From Welwitschia mirabilis (taxonomy: Eukaryota > Gnetophyta > Gnetopsida > Welwitschiales), in assembly GCA_051453625.1 (NCBI GenBank), contig JBOZIK010000001.1, positions 10,422,550-10,486,549 of the forward strand: DNA of 64,000 nucleotides, in the 5' to 3' direction. Shown piece after piece: positions 34,361-47,650 of this stretch. Within the stretch, counting starts at the first letter, position 1; every line of letters starts with the position of its first letter. The notes below the pieces were generated by a model. The model was not told where the DNA came from and ran no database searches. It was given only the letters and a program-made list of their open reading frames with translations. A program made the position numbers and the translations under genes.

Positions 34361-35875
34361 AATTAATATATTTTCAAGGCTATAAATATCATATTTATGG
34401 TTAAATTATTAGTAATTATATTTTATCCATTAATTCTTAAAATTATCATTAATACTAACCAAATTTTAGAACTTTATTTATAGGTCATCATGAACTACAA
34501 GAACTTTGTTCAAGCTTAACCAATAAAAAGAATCAATGCCACTATTTGAACTACTTGCATTACTTACATTTTTGGGTTAAACAAGTACTACAAAGAATGG
34601 AATGTTAAATAGAGGATAAGTTGACAAATTAAACTCATCGATCACTACTAAACCAATCTATGAAGATTAAGGAATATGTATCCATGTCCTATCACCTAAG
34701 GAATTTTTTTACTATCCATCTATTAATAACAAGAACATTCTAATAAACATCTTTATCCCTAAGGATAGTAATAAAATCAAAGGTTCAAAATTATTTATCT
34801 CTTAATTAATCCATCATCTAACTTTAAATATGGCATCATCATAGTAATGTTCTTCATCCATCCATTAAAAACCTAGAATTCTAGATTCAAAATTCCTATG
34901 ACTATAATGAGGACTTGTCTCATCATAAGGTTTTAAGCCTATGATCTTCCTCCCTAAGTATGAAAGAATGATTGACTGATTGAGTAATGAGGCATTCATC
35001 TTATTAGGTCCTAGTACTTGATCTATGCTAATTTACAATTATTTATAGTGCTTGCATCATTGTTGAATGCACGTTGATTTATAACTGGATTATTCTTTAT
35101 TCTTTCATCATTAATTCAATTAAGATTAGTAGATATGAAATAGTTCCTAAATGTCTTTTTGGTATATCTCTCTTAGGTCTATAGTTTCACTAATTCATTC
35201 AGGTGTAGATGATTGATATGCTAGTTTGTAATATATTTTATGTATCTTGGTATTTCGTGCATTGCATTATAAAATATAAAATTTATAATACTTGTACTAT
35301 TGTTACATATAAAATCTCCAGTGAATAATGTATTTATAAATCTAAGTTATACTTAGTGAAATAGTTTTTACTTAATTAGGACTTGCTTTACAGATTACCT
35401 TATGAATAACTATTCTTGATTTCTAGAAGGAGATATTCATTTTATTGATTTACTACTCTTTTCAAATTCCATTTCTTCTTAGGCCTATAAAGTAAAACCA
35501 TTATTTAACTATTTTTATCTTTGAAGTATCTTTAAAATATCTATGAGAGAAAAATAATTAGGATTAACTATATTATAATATAATGCCCTTATTTCTTTAC
35601 TTTATTAACTATATCTTCATAACTAGGGCACATCATCTAATGATCACCAATTACTATAGAAGCTAAGCAATAATGAGTTCATGGTGTTACTGCTGGGGAT
35701 TAAAATTAGTATTCCTTCATGTACCAAGAATCATTTTTCTTTGTCAAAGTTTATTTATTTCTATTGTCTTGAACATGTTTTTATTTAAACTACAAAAATT
35801 TTCATATGTTGTGCAAGAGCTAGAAGCATTTCAAATACAGGAATGTGGATTTAGAGACATTAATCTTAGATTCAT
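34361..35875. other. A+T-rich spacer, nothing recognised
   Basis: No convincing frame or domain. The frame 35673-35879 (68 codons) has no family features. Confidence 0.45.
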
Positions 35876-35918
35876 ATAACACCCAACTTTTACAATTGAA
35901 AAACATTACTTCCAAAAT

Positions 35919-37783
35919 GTAACACCTAATTTTTTACAACTAAAAAATGTTACTTTCCTTATTATAAATTAAATCCCACATGGCCAATCCTCCTCAAGTA
36001 ATTCTAACTTTCCTTTTATAATAACTCTCTTTAGTATAACCCTCTCCTCCAAGATACATTAAATGTTTCATCTTTTCATAAATAACTAAAAATAACTTAT
36101 TGCAAGAAATGATGAAGTAGTAATTAATTCAATAATAATTAAAGTTATGGGATAATGATTATTTTAAAAGATTATATTAAAGATTCTATAATTTTGAGTA
36201 TAACAGTTTTTAATAAGAAAAACCACAATGAAAATATAGAGAATTTTTAATGAGAGAATCAGGATTTATCACATCTGCTATTACAAATTCAAGAAGGTAT
36301 GATCAAGAATATACATGATTTAGTTTAAAAGTGTTCTCAAGATCATAGTAATTACATCACTGAAATTTCAAGATTCACAAAACAACTAGAAGTTTCACTT
36401 CAAGATAATTTCAACATAAACTAGAATGATAATCTCTATTTCTTTATGCCTTCCTTAGCCTTAAGCTTTAGTTTTATCACTTGTTTACATAAGAAATATG
36501 GAGTGAGAACTATGAAAATTTCATAGATCCTAGTATGAGCTAGACAAGGTAAGATAAGATTGGGATTTTCAAGTACCAAGATAGACAAGGCAAAATCAAG
36601 AACTTTTGAGAAACATACATTATTACAAGGATGACGATATTATGGATATGATATAAAAATAACCAGTTTATAAATTTTGCACATATTTTGCTGTTCCCTT
36701 CACTACCTCATTCAGTGATCTGTGAAGCTCACTGCCTCATTTAGCAATATGTAGTTTAATTAATCAATCCCAATACCTCATTCAGTGATCCATGGATTCT
36801 CACATTCTACTACCTCATTCGACGATTTGTGGAATACTCATTCATAAGATAATAAGAATCTAAGATATTGAGAGAAGTATGAGCAAGTTATATCAACCAA
36901 ACATAAATCCTCCATAAGAATAACTTGGATTTAGATTCATAAACATTTCATCAAGCAGAAAATTGTGAAAGCTAAGATTTATATCTAGGAATGCATTTGT
37001 TCAGTATCAATAACACACACATCTAGCATCTTTACAATATTACAAGAAAGCAGATATACCAGAGAAGTGTAAAAGGATGCATACAAGGAAAGGACCTATT
37101 AAGGAAGCAAGAATTAAATGGAACCATATCCATATTTGGTTATAGTATCTGAATACTTTAAGGCTTTTTTAAGTTACCAAGTCTCTAAGATTTTCTAAGC
37201 TTCACGTTAAAATCATCAAGATTCAATTAAATGGACTTTCTCAAAGATATGTGAAATATGAGGAGAGGAAAGTTCTATTTATAACATGAGGATGTGGGGA
37301 TTTGAGAAGACTCAAGAATATGAAGAGACACCATCATGAGATGGAGGTGGTGAAGGTGGTAAGCATTTCATAATTCCTCATCATTACTTGCCTGGCCAGT
37401 GGGCACATAATAATTCATCATAATAAATAAAAATGCTTTTTATTATACCACATGTAATTATTAAAATAAATAAAAATAAGCCATCTCATAATGTTATTTT
37501 TTTCCATGTAAAAATCAAGAAAAGTGCAGTAACCACACAAGGAAAATAATATTAATGCAACCATAAATTTAGCCACTAAAGATCTTTCTTATTAAGGGTT
37601 ACAACAAAATGATATTAAGGCTATTACAAAATGCAAGAACTTAAAAGTCTAAAATTTTCCACAATATAATGTCATCTTAATAACATAATATCTATATTAG
37701 CCTAAGGACTCTATAATGATAAAATTATTTTAATTAAAATTTTAAGCTAAATCTTTGGACCTTAAAACAATCCGGACGTGACA
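35919..37783 (+). repeat. Possible gypsy LTR (TGTAACACC ... GTGACA)
   Basis: The start TGTAACACCTAATTTTTTAC is a common start of plant Ty3/gypsy LTRs, and the end GGACGTGACA ends in CA. The first 42 bases are preceded by a near copy at 35877. Four imperfect units of CTACCTCATTCAGTGATC lie inside at 36700-36841. A gag relic follows in the same orientation from about 38.5 kb, as expected for a 5' LTR. No clear primer site follows and no second copy was found, so LTR status is inferred. Confidence 0.4.
36700..36841 (+). repeat. Four imperfect CTCATTCAGTGATC units
   Basis: The units begin near 36702, 36737, 36772 and 36812 and vary in the last half (CTGTGAAG, CCATGGAT, TTGTGGAA). Spacing is about 35-40 bases. 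Confidence 0.65.
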
Positions 37784-38499
37784 ATTCATTACATGGGAAT
37801 TCAATTCTATTTAGGTGTGTTGTAATCTTGTTTTTGAAATTTTAATTACATAAAGGATAGGTCTAAATATATTACAAAAATTTGTGAAACTTATCTGAGT
37901 GTCTTGTTATTGATAGGCACCTTTATATTGTGAACTCAGAATTTTGAAATTGGATTCTTTTTTTTGGTTAAATGCCTTATGTTAAATAGCATAGCAATGC
38001 ATTATTTTTTTAATTTGTGTTTTGCTTCATCAAATTTTTAACTCAATCAACTCCATCATCACTACCACTGACATTGCTATACATTTTTGAATTCCTTTAT
38101 TATTAAAAACTCAAACTTAATGTTTTATTAATTTCTATCAATTTATACTAGTAGTATATCATTAAAAATCTTAAAAATTATGATTTATAATGTATTACAT
38201 AGGTAAATAATAAAAACCTAAAATGCCAACCACTTCTAAATTACTTTGATGTTTAATTTGATTAAGAATGTTTAAAACCTACAATTTCAATTAGTGAAAA
38301 CTTAAAATAAAAACCCCATAGCCATCCATTTAGCTAAATTAGCCATTTATAAAACTAATAGAGGTAGTGTTCATTGAGGATCACCTACAAAGAATTGAAA
38401 GAATTATGACAACTTGAATGTTTAGATATATCTCATTATATGGTTACACTTAATTACATAAACCAAATTGGAATAAAATTATCTATCATAAAATTATTT

Positions 38500-40908
38500 T
38501 TCAAATTTTATGGCCTAGATTTTGAAGATCCTTATGAACATTTTAGAGAATTTAAAGTCATAATTTCAACCATAGGAGATTAAGGTGAAGTATTTAGGAT
38601 GAAACTTTTCCCCTTTTCTTTGAAAGAGAAATTAAAATCTTGGCTAAAAAACTTGAAAACTTGTTCAATTAGGTTATGGAGAGATTTCATAGGTGAGTAC
38701 TTAAAAAAAATACTTCCTAGTACACAAAACTAATGAAACTAAATAAAATAATGGAATATTCAAAATAGAACAAAAAACCTATCTATAAGGGGTTTAAGTG
38801 CAGATCTACTAAAGAGATTCTCACAACATGATTTGGAGGCTTAGTGATTATTAAGATTTTTCTATAAAGAATTAACTACATAAAGTAGACAACCAATTGA
38901 GACGATAAGTGATGAAACATTCACATATAAAGAGCCATAGGGAGCATGGGATATGTTAAAAAACATAGTTGAAAGCTCTAAAAACTTGCAAAGAATCTTC
39001 AAAAATGAAAAAGTAAACAAAACGAAATCAACCTTATAAGGTTATAGGATATAAAATATATAAGTAGGATGAAGAAACAAACTTACATGAAACATTATAT
39101 TGCATCTTTAAGAGATTACATAGCCTTGAGACATCTAAACCTTGAATAGCTAGTTGTGGAGCTATATGTGTTGCATGTACCTTTCATGAACATGAAACAA
39201 GAGAATTCTCCTTTATTTCACTCTAGAAAGGGATAGCAAGGAATCATATGAACATGGTACAAGCTAAAAACCCTTTTAGATAATAACAATAGAAACCATA
39301 TTTCTTATACAAATTTTTATAGCTGAAATTAAAAAAAATTATCCTTGTTTCTCATGGAAAACGTAATAGAATGAAACATCTACCTTAAAAATCCTATTGC
39401 ATTTTAGAGTAGATCATTAGAAAAATTATTAAATAATTTACAAAATCCTAACTAGCCAACAATAAGAAATAAGATAAAATCAATAATCAAACTAATAAAT
39501 CTCTTTAACATTTAGATTAAGAAATGAACCAACTTTATTAAACTCTAACCTACTTTTTAATCTCACTTAACTAGCTTAAAAAGGATAAAATTCTAGAAAA
39601 CTTATTCCCAAGTTAAAGCGTTGCAATATGGTTGAAGAACAAGGAAAAGTTATTAGAATTAATATTATATCAATCAATAGTAATACCCAAATAAATGAAC
39701 ATATTCAACCACCTAAAGAAGATCCTTGTATAGCTAATCCTGAATCACAAATAACACTTGAAATTGAGAAAGTTGAATAAGATATCATGGATAGATTCAA
39801 ACATGAAGAACTAGAAAAGCTCCATTGCCCAAATGTCTTACATTAATAGAAAATAAATAACTTGAAGAAGAATACTCAAGAATTTTATGGAAGTGAAAAT
39901 AAACATCCCTCTTTTGGATTCTATCAATAAAGTACATTCGTATTATAAATTCCTTAAAGATATATGCATAGTAAAGAGAAAAATGAATGTCACAAAAATA
40001 CCTTTCTAGCCTAATAAGTGAGTGACTTAGTTTAAAATAAACTTCTGCTAGAGTTTAGAGATCCTAGTTCCTTAATAATCTCATATGTCATAGCCAAGAA
40101 AAACACAGATAAAACCTTAATACACTTGAGAGCTAGCGTGAACCTAATTCCTAATTCATTATGTAAAGAACTTGAATTGGAAAAACTAACAAAAATTAGA
40201 AGAACATTATAGCTTTCTGATTGCTTAAATAATATCCTCACAAGAATAGTAGAAGATAGTTTGGTATCAGTAGAAAAGTTTATTACCTAGTGAGCTTCAT
40301 AGGTTTAAGGATGGAAGATAACCCAATAGAATTTCCCCTTATCTTGAAAAAACCATTACTATGAACTTCTAACTCTCTAATCAATAGTAAAAATGGAATA
40401 GTAGAAATGTCCTTTAGAAAATGAATATAAAGTTGTAAGTCTTCAACATAATGAAGAAGAATCCTATGGATGATGTAAGGGAGTTAGATTTAGTTGAAAT
40501 GGATGAAGATGAAACACTTATATATTTATCCCTATTAGAAGATCACCCATTATATAAGCCTCATGGATAACTAGCACTTATCATCTAAAGAAACTCTAGC
40601 TTTGAAACATTTCATAAGAAGAATAAAATTTGAACATTTATTATGTGCACCATAAAGACAACCTTTAAGTGAAGAGTATGTCCATAATGTTAAACTTAAA
40701 TCTCTTCTAAAAGACCTAAAACATGTATTCCTAATTGAAAACTAACCTTACCTTATCATCTCCATAAAGATAGTTACTTCTTAAAAAGAATGCTTAGTTT
40801 CTTTGCTTAAACAACATAAGAAAACTATATGATGAATTATTTTTAACCTAAAAGAAATAAGTCTTATTATATCCATGCAAAAACTCCACTTGGAAGAAAA
40901 CATTAAGC
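38500..40908 (+). pseudogene. Athila/Tat-like gypsy gag-protease and start of RT
   Basis: A gag core reads DPYEHFREFK (38527-38556), then FPFSLKEKLKSWLKNL and WRDFIGEYLKK. A zinc-knuckle-like Cys/His block, CGAICVACTFHEHETRE, lies at 39155-39205. The protease region contains PLLDSINKVHSYYKFLKD, then RASVNLIPNSLCKELELEKL from 40129. The aspartic-protease motif D-x-G-A has become H-L-R-A (40123-40134), so it is inactive. The N-terminal part of the RT (40713-40908), with ending LHLEENIKL, stops exactly where LTR-like sequence begins. Numerous stops are present. Confidence 0.75.
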
Positions 40909-40980
40909 TACAACACCCCAAATTTTTAATGTTGTATTGTTGAAGAAGCCTTTTGGGGGGAGGGGAGGGGGTGTCTTCTA
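40909..40980 (+). mobile_element. Truncated start of a TAACACCCC-type LTR
   Basis: It begins with ACAACACCCCAAATTTTTAA, matching the starts at 43437 and 48549. It runs into a G-rich stretch and is cut by a 10-N gap at 40981-40990. Its left junction with the RT relic is the same as at 43436/43437. Confidence 0.6.
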
Positions 40981-40990
40981 NNNNNNNNNN

Positions 40991-42125
40991 GTCAGACAAA
41001 TGGATTAGGTAAAGAACTTGAATTCAAAAAGCTATCAAAAATTAGGAGAACATTGTAACTTTCTGATTTCTTAAGCAAGATCTGCATAAGAATAATAGAA
41101 GATGGTTTGGTATAAGTAGAAAATTTTATTACCTAGTGAGCTTCATAGTTTTAAAAATGGAAAATAATCAAATATAAATTTTCCTTATCTTAGAGCAATC
41201 ATTCCTAGCAACCTCTAACTCTCTAATCAATAGTAAAAATGGACTAGCAAAAATGTCCTTTATGAAATAAATACAAATTTATAAGTCTTCAACATAATGA
41301 AAAATAATCCTATGGATGACGTAAGAGAGCTAGATTTAGTTAAAATGGATGAATATGAAACAATTATATATTTATCTTTGTTAGAAGATCATTCATTATA
41401 TAAGCCTGATAGAGAGCTAGCACTTATCATCTAAAGAAAGTCTAGCTTTGAAACATTTCCTAAGAAGAATAAATTTGAACATTTATTATGTGCACCATAA
41501 AGACAACCTTNNNNNNNNNNNNNNNNNNNNNNNNNNNNNNNNNNNNNNNNNNNNNNNNNNNNNNNNNNNNNNNNNNNNNNNNNNNNNNNNNNNNNNNNNN
41601 NNNNNNNNNNNNNNNNNNNNNNNNNNNNNNNNNNNNNNNNNNNNNNNNNNNNNNNNNNNNNNNNNNNNNNNNNNNNNNNNNNNNNNNNNNNNNNNNNNNN
41701 NNNNNNNNNNNNNNNNNNNNNNNNNNNNNNNNNNNNNNNNNNNNNNNNNNNNNNNNNNNNNNNNNNNNNNNNNNNNNNNNNNNNNNNNNNNNNNNNNNNN
41801 NAAACATTTCCTAAGAAGAATAAATTTGAACATTTATTATGTGCACAAAAGAAGAATAAATTTGAACATTTATTATGTGCACCATAAAGACAACCTTCAA
41901 GTGAAGAGTGTATCCAACTTAAACCTCTTCTAAAAGGTTTAAAAAATGCATTCCTAATTCAAAACTAACCTTATCTTATAATCTCCACAAAGGTAGTTAC
42001 TTCTTAAAAAGAATCCTTAGTTTCTATGCTTAAACAACAAAACAAGACTATAAGATGAATTATTTTTAACCTAAAAGAAATAAGTCTTATTATATGCATG
42101 CAAAAAATCCACTTGAAAGAAAACA
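40991..42125 (+). pseudogene. Second copy of the gypsy protease-RT segment
   Basis: The segment begins after the protease active site (KELEFKKLSKIRRTL from about 41014) and runs to the RT start near 42120. It is interrupted by a 291-base gap (41511-41801). The flank AAACATTTCCTAAGAAGAAT occurs on both sides of that gap, and a 33-base piece (AGAAGAATAAATTTGAACAT and on) is itself tandem at 41812-41880. Sequence differs from the first copy at perhaps one base in ten. Confidence 0.65.
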
Positions 42126-42149
42126 TTAATATTATATCAATCAATATAA

Positions 42150-43436
42150 TAATTATAGTTGAAGAACAAGCAAAAGTTATTAGAATTAATATTATATCAA
42201 TTAATAGTAATATCCAAATAAATGAACATATTCAACCACCTAGAAAATATCCTTGTATAGCTAATACTGAACCATAAATAACACTTGAAATTGAGAAAGA
42301 TGAAGAAGATATCATGGATATATTCAAACACGAAGGACTAAGAAAAGCTCCATTGCCCAAATGTCTTACATTAATGGAAAATAAATAACTTGAAGAAGAA
42401 TACTTAAGAATTTTTATGGAAGTGAAAATAAACATTTCTCTTTTGGATTCCATCCATAAAGAACATTCTTATTCTAAATTCCTTAAATATATATTTATAG
42501 TAAAGATAAAAATGAATGTTACAAAAATACCTTTCTTGCCTAACAAGTGAGTGACTTAGTTTAAAATAAACTTCTACTAGAGTTTAAACATCCTGGTTTC
42601 TTAATAATCTCATATGTCATAGCCAAGAAAAAGATAGATAAAACCTTAATACACTTGAGAGCTAGTGTGAACCTGATTCCGAATTCATTATGTAAAGAAC
42701 TTGAATTGGAAAAACTAATAAAAATTAGAAGAACATTATAGCTTTCTGATTGCTTAAACAAGATCCCCATAAGAATAGTAGAAGATAGTTTGTTATAAGT
42801 AGAAAATTTTATTAGCTAGTGAGCTTCATAGTTTTAAAGATGTAAGATAACCCAATAGAATTTTCCCTTCTCTTTGAAAAAACATTCCTGTCAACTTCTA
42901 ACTCTCTAATCAATAGTAAAAATGGAATAGTAGAAATGTCCTTTAGAAAATGAATACAAAGTTGTAAGTCTTCAACATAATGAAGAAGAATCCTATGGAT
43001 GATGTAAGGGAGCTAGATTTGGTTGAAATGGATGAAGATGAAACACTTATATATTTATACCTATTAGAAGATCATCCATTATATAAGCCTCATGGAGAAC
43101 TAGCACTTATCATCTAAATAAAGTCTAGCTTCAAAACATTTCACAAGAAGAATAAATTTGCACATTTATTATGTGCACCATAAAGATAACCTTTAAGTGA
43201 AGAGTGTGTCCATAATGTTAAACTTAAGCCTCTTCTAAAAGACCTAAAACATGCGCTCCTAATTGAAAACTAACCTTACCTTATAATCTCCACAAAGATA
43301 GTTACTTCTTAAAAGAAATGCTTAGTTTGTATGCTTAAACAACACAGGAAGACTATACAATGAATTATTTTTTAACCTAAATAAATAAGTCTTATTATGT
43401 GCATGCAAAAAATCCACCTGGAAGAAAACATTAAAC
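42150..43436 (+). pseudogene. Third copy of the gypsy protease-RT segment
   Basis: This matches 39620-40908 at an offset near 2528, including the inactive HLRAS protease motif (42652-42666) and the RT N-terminus ending at 43436. It is followed directly by the TGTAACACCCC LTR start. Shared inactivating changes show the copies arose after the element had already decayed, or are alleles of one locus misplaced in tandem. Confidence 0.7.
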
Positions 43437-46400
43437 TGTAACACCCCAAATTTTTAAAGTTGTCTTGTTGAAGCCTTGGGTGGGGGTCTTCAAACTTCAA
43501 CCTCGAATTCTAAACAGCAATTGGGGTGGCATGCAGAGGTGGGAACAGTAGGAACCCAATTCAACTGCAACCAGGAAACCTTCATCACAGTTCATTCATC
43601 GCATTCTGTCTGGAAATCGAAACAGCATTTCGGCGCATTGGTTACTTTTTTGGATGATTATTTTCAGTTTGAGCTGCTAATGTTTTTCATGTCAATGCCT
43701 TCCGCAACAGCAGCAGCTACGTCCGCTGCTTGGAGCCAAACAAATCCCTTGCAGATTATATCAGGTAGAATCCTTAGTTGCAGCGTAAACCTTATCAAAA
43801 ACACAACTCGGAAATCTAAGAGATCAGAGAATATTATATGCGCTGTAACAGTGCCACTGCAACCGCAATAACGTTCTTCTGCTTCCCCTAGTTCTGTAAA
43901 GAAGGCACACAACATGTGACTGAAACCTGAAACGAAGCGGCACTAGAGTTCTGGAGAAGCAGAATGGCGATGATGGCCATACGCCTGCCCTGGCTACACA
44001 ACTTAGAACTCTGTCTCTTTAACTGAAAGGTCTGTGTCATGATGCATCGAGGAAGAAGCCATTCCAAGAGCGCGATTGCGAGGAAATAGGCATTCATAAT
44101 GCAATACTAAGTTTTAAGTTTTCTTTTCGGCTCCTCATTGCTTTTGTAGTTTAACCTAATTTCCATGTATTTTCTATTCTCTGTGTTTATATTGTAGCCT
44201 CTTGTGTCCTAGTTTCATTTTGGTATATCTACTTTTTCAGACCGTCCTTTTTTTTTAACTTTTTTTTAAATCTCTTTAGTTTGGGTGATTCTAGTATCTA
44301 CATGATAAGCCCTTTTATTTGTCAAAGCAGTTGAATGTTTACATTTTATTTCATGACAAGTACAATTGGTGAATAGAAATATGCCTACCTCAAAACCACT
44401 GCTACAATTCTAGTTGGGCCTTTCTACATCTTACAGTACATTTAAACATGCTACAAAAGGGACTTGAAGGTCTAACATTAGAAGATAGGACTTCTTTCAC
44501 AAATTTTTAGAAAATGATTAATGGTTATAGTAATAATTTCATACGGATAATGGCTTTGTCATCTATAAGCCTCAACAAGTGCAACGAATTTGATCACGTT
44601 TTCAACTCAAAATTACTTGGCTCGCATTATAGGGCTATGAAATGCCAACAAAGCTAACTACTCTTTGGAGATCCACCAGGAATAAAGAAAACAACAATTT
44701 GATAAATGAAATAATCTTAAAGATATTAGCTTTAGGTGACATTTTATTAAAGTCTTAAAAACTTTCAAGTTCTAAAGATGTTAAACCAAACTGCATCTAG
44801 GTTAGTGTGATGAGACTTGTCAAATCAATATTTAACCGTGTTAAGGGGATAAATTTTATAGGATAAGGCACTTGAGATGAATAACTAGCATCTTTGATTG
44901 TCTTTAAATTAAGCATCTCCCCATTTAAAGTGGGTTAACTTCATCATTTTCTCACATTTCCCCTCTTTAAGTTACAAATGTTATTTTAATAGTAGCTACT
45001 ATTGACTGCTTATGATGTATAAGTATTATGTCTTTTGAAAAGTAGACAACTAAATTCTTTACAAATATTTGATTTGTGCTTTGATAGTTTTGAGTAACAA
45101 ATTTTGAAGCCTTAAAATCTATAGAAATGCATTACCTTCAAAAGTCTAAGCTGCATCCTAACTAATTGCTACCACTACCATTCCTAAAATTTTATCCAAA
45201 TTAGAACTGAAGTAGATTTTATCAATTTATAATTTTCACTTCTAAATAACGTTTAGGTCCACAACTTGTGTTTTTAGTTTTAAAAATGTAGAAAGATCCT
45301 TATGCTTCAAGGAAAAATACCATTACAATGTTTCTTACTCTTCCCATCAAATAATACTATACATAGTATTAGTTAGTATTGACCTAAGCTATCTTGTAAA
45401 AAGTATGGAGCCTTACCAACTCATAAACATAATGGAGCTTGTATAATGTAAATCTTTATCCATATTCCTCTTAAGTATATTAATAACATGATCTCCCATT
45501 CCATAAGATCATGTACATGAATAAATTGCTATAAATAAATCTTTATAATAAAACACTAATCTTTAAGACAAACAGAAAATGATGCTTCATAGTCAAAAAG
45601 CCAACTTTAAAAGCAAAATTTTAGTGATGAAATAAGATAAGTTTAAAAGAGTCCCTTAAGATGTGATAAGGCATTCTACTACAAGAAGGAATACTTCATC
45701 TAATTTGTCATAGGTTCCTTATCTTCTCATAGAGTATCATGTCTTCCATAATGATGCTAAGGTATTTATCTTATAATCTGTTTAAGAATTGATATCATTT
45801 AATTGTCCTTTCATCTTAAAACATAGCAGTTTTAGTAATAGATCTCAGTCTTATTATTTTTATCTAGTTAGTATGAAACCATGCTTAAATTACATAGTAG
45901 TTAAATTGTTTATGTTATGCCTTTTTCTGTATCTATTAATATTATATTATTATACTACATACATGACATACATATTATATTACATAATACATATGTATAA
46001 TATTACATATGTATTATACTATATTATATTATATGCATAATATTATATCATATTATGTTATGTTTTCCTATTATATCATATTAAATTAATGTTATATGCA
46101 TAATATTATATCATATTATATATTATACTATATTATATCATAATATTATATTATTATACTACATACATGACATACATATTATATTGCATAATATTATATT
46201 ACATACTACATATGCATAATATTACATATATATTATAAAGGGTAGACATGTTCAATTATTACCTTGAAATGTATTGATGGGTGAGAGGGATTTCAAACGC
46301 AACATTTTGGTAATTATACCTTCCCCTTAAAGTACAGTTACCATGACTTCCTAAATAAAGAATGAGCATCCATTAGCTAAACTATCACAATGTTCATGTT

Positions 46401-46611
46401 ATCGTGCTTAAACACATTTTAATTTTACGTTAAATGTATAATATATTATTCAAAGTAGGTTACACATGATATGCTTATGATATTATGCTTATGTTGGGAA
46501 AAATATGCATTATTAATGCTATATGATTTACATATGGAAATAAAATTATATGTAATGGAATAGTTTAAGGTATTAAGCTAGAAAACTAATAACTATAATT
46601 ACTATCTTTTG

Positions 46612-46635
46612 ATATATATATATATATATATATAT
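46612..46635. repeat. (AT)n microsatellite
   Basis: Twelve AT units in LTR copy 1. The matching place in copy 2 (near 52315) reads only GATATACATATTA, so the array expanded after the copies separated or contracted in copy 2. Confidence 0.85.
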
Positions 46636-47603
46636 TAGTATTTTAATATGGGATATCTACTCTTAGGTTGAATAATTATAGTGTCATTGTCAATTTTTAT
46701 TAATAAGGACATCGGTCAAGAAAAAATGACTAGAAAACATTGATAATAGCAATTATAATGTTAAGGTGGAAAATACCTTGAACCCAATAGAAGAATTGGA
46801 TAGCTTAATAAATTCATTAGTCATGATGACCCTTAGAGGTAAATAAATATATACTTGTATATAGGAAATAACATGATTAAATTTCTTTTTATTATTTTAT
46901 TAGCATTATCAGTATTTTAATTTGTAGATTTAGTTTTATTATGTTATCATTATGAAAGAAGTAGTTATGGATTCCCCTATAATAATAGTGTGTGCTTTTG
47001 TGATTTAATGTAAGTATGTATGCATATTCTAGTTATACAATGATGAAAGATTAGCAAATTCCTCAATGATTACGATCACTTCTAGTAGGCCTAACACATT
47101 CCAAGTATGTATCCTTAATGTATTTTCTTATATGTTTATGCATATGAATTAAATTTCTTAAGTAGTTATTTCTTACCCTATATATAAAATGATATAATAT
47201 TAGTGATTTTTATATGATGCTTATTAAATTAGTTAAGCACTTTATTAGCTTTCATTATTCTTTAACTTTTATCAAGCTAGGTCTATTAATACTAGTGGTC
47301 TAATTAGTGGCATATAGGCTAGTTCCTTTTGGAATTTTATGTATTTATATATTATTAATTGATTATGTTATGTTATGTTATAAAAAGAACAACTATAAAG
47401 TACCCTACCAAAATGGCTTATGTGTGTGTATGTATGTGTGCAAGCTAGCTGCATTTTTGCATGGGTTTAGTATAATAAAATTCTATTATGATACTTTCCT
47501 TCCATTAGCTCTCACTGAGATGTAAGAGAATAGAGGGGTTTTTTATGCTTGGTGATTGAGGTACTAATGGATATTTTGGCCAAGTAATCAAGGGATTTAC
47601 TAT

Positions 47604-47615
47604 CCTCTCTCTCTC

Positions 47616-47650
<35 letters not shown>
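47604..47650. repeat. CT and GT microsatellites at a gap edge
   Basis: A short CT run is followed by 15 GT units ending at the 467-base gap. Copy 2 has only CTATATATATACAC here (53281-53295). Confidence 0.85.

Noticed and set aside
40266-40275. TTGGTATCAG as a second tRNA-Met primer site
   Set aside because: It lies inside the protease coding relic, where the other copies read TTGGTATAAG or TTGTTATAAG, and no LTR end precedes it.
43476-43871. 131-codon plus-strand frame as a host gene
   Set aside because: It lies wholly inside LTR copy 1, its counterpart in copy 2 is broken, and it has no recognisable domain. The frame probably survives because the region is G+C-rich.
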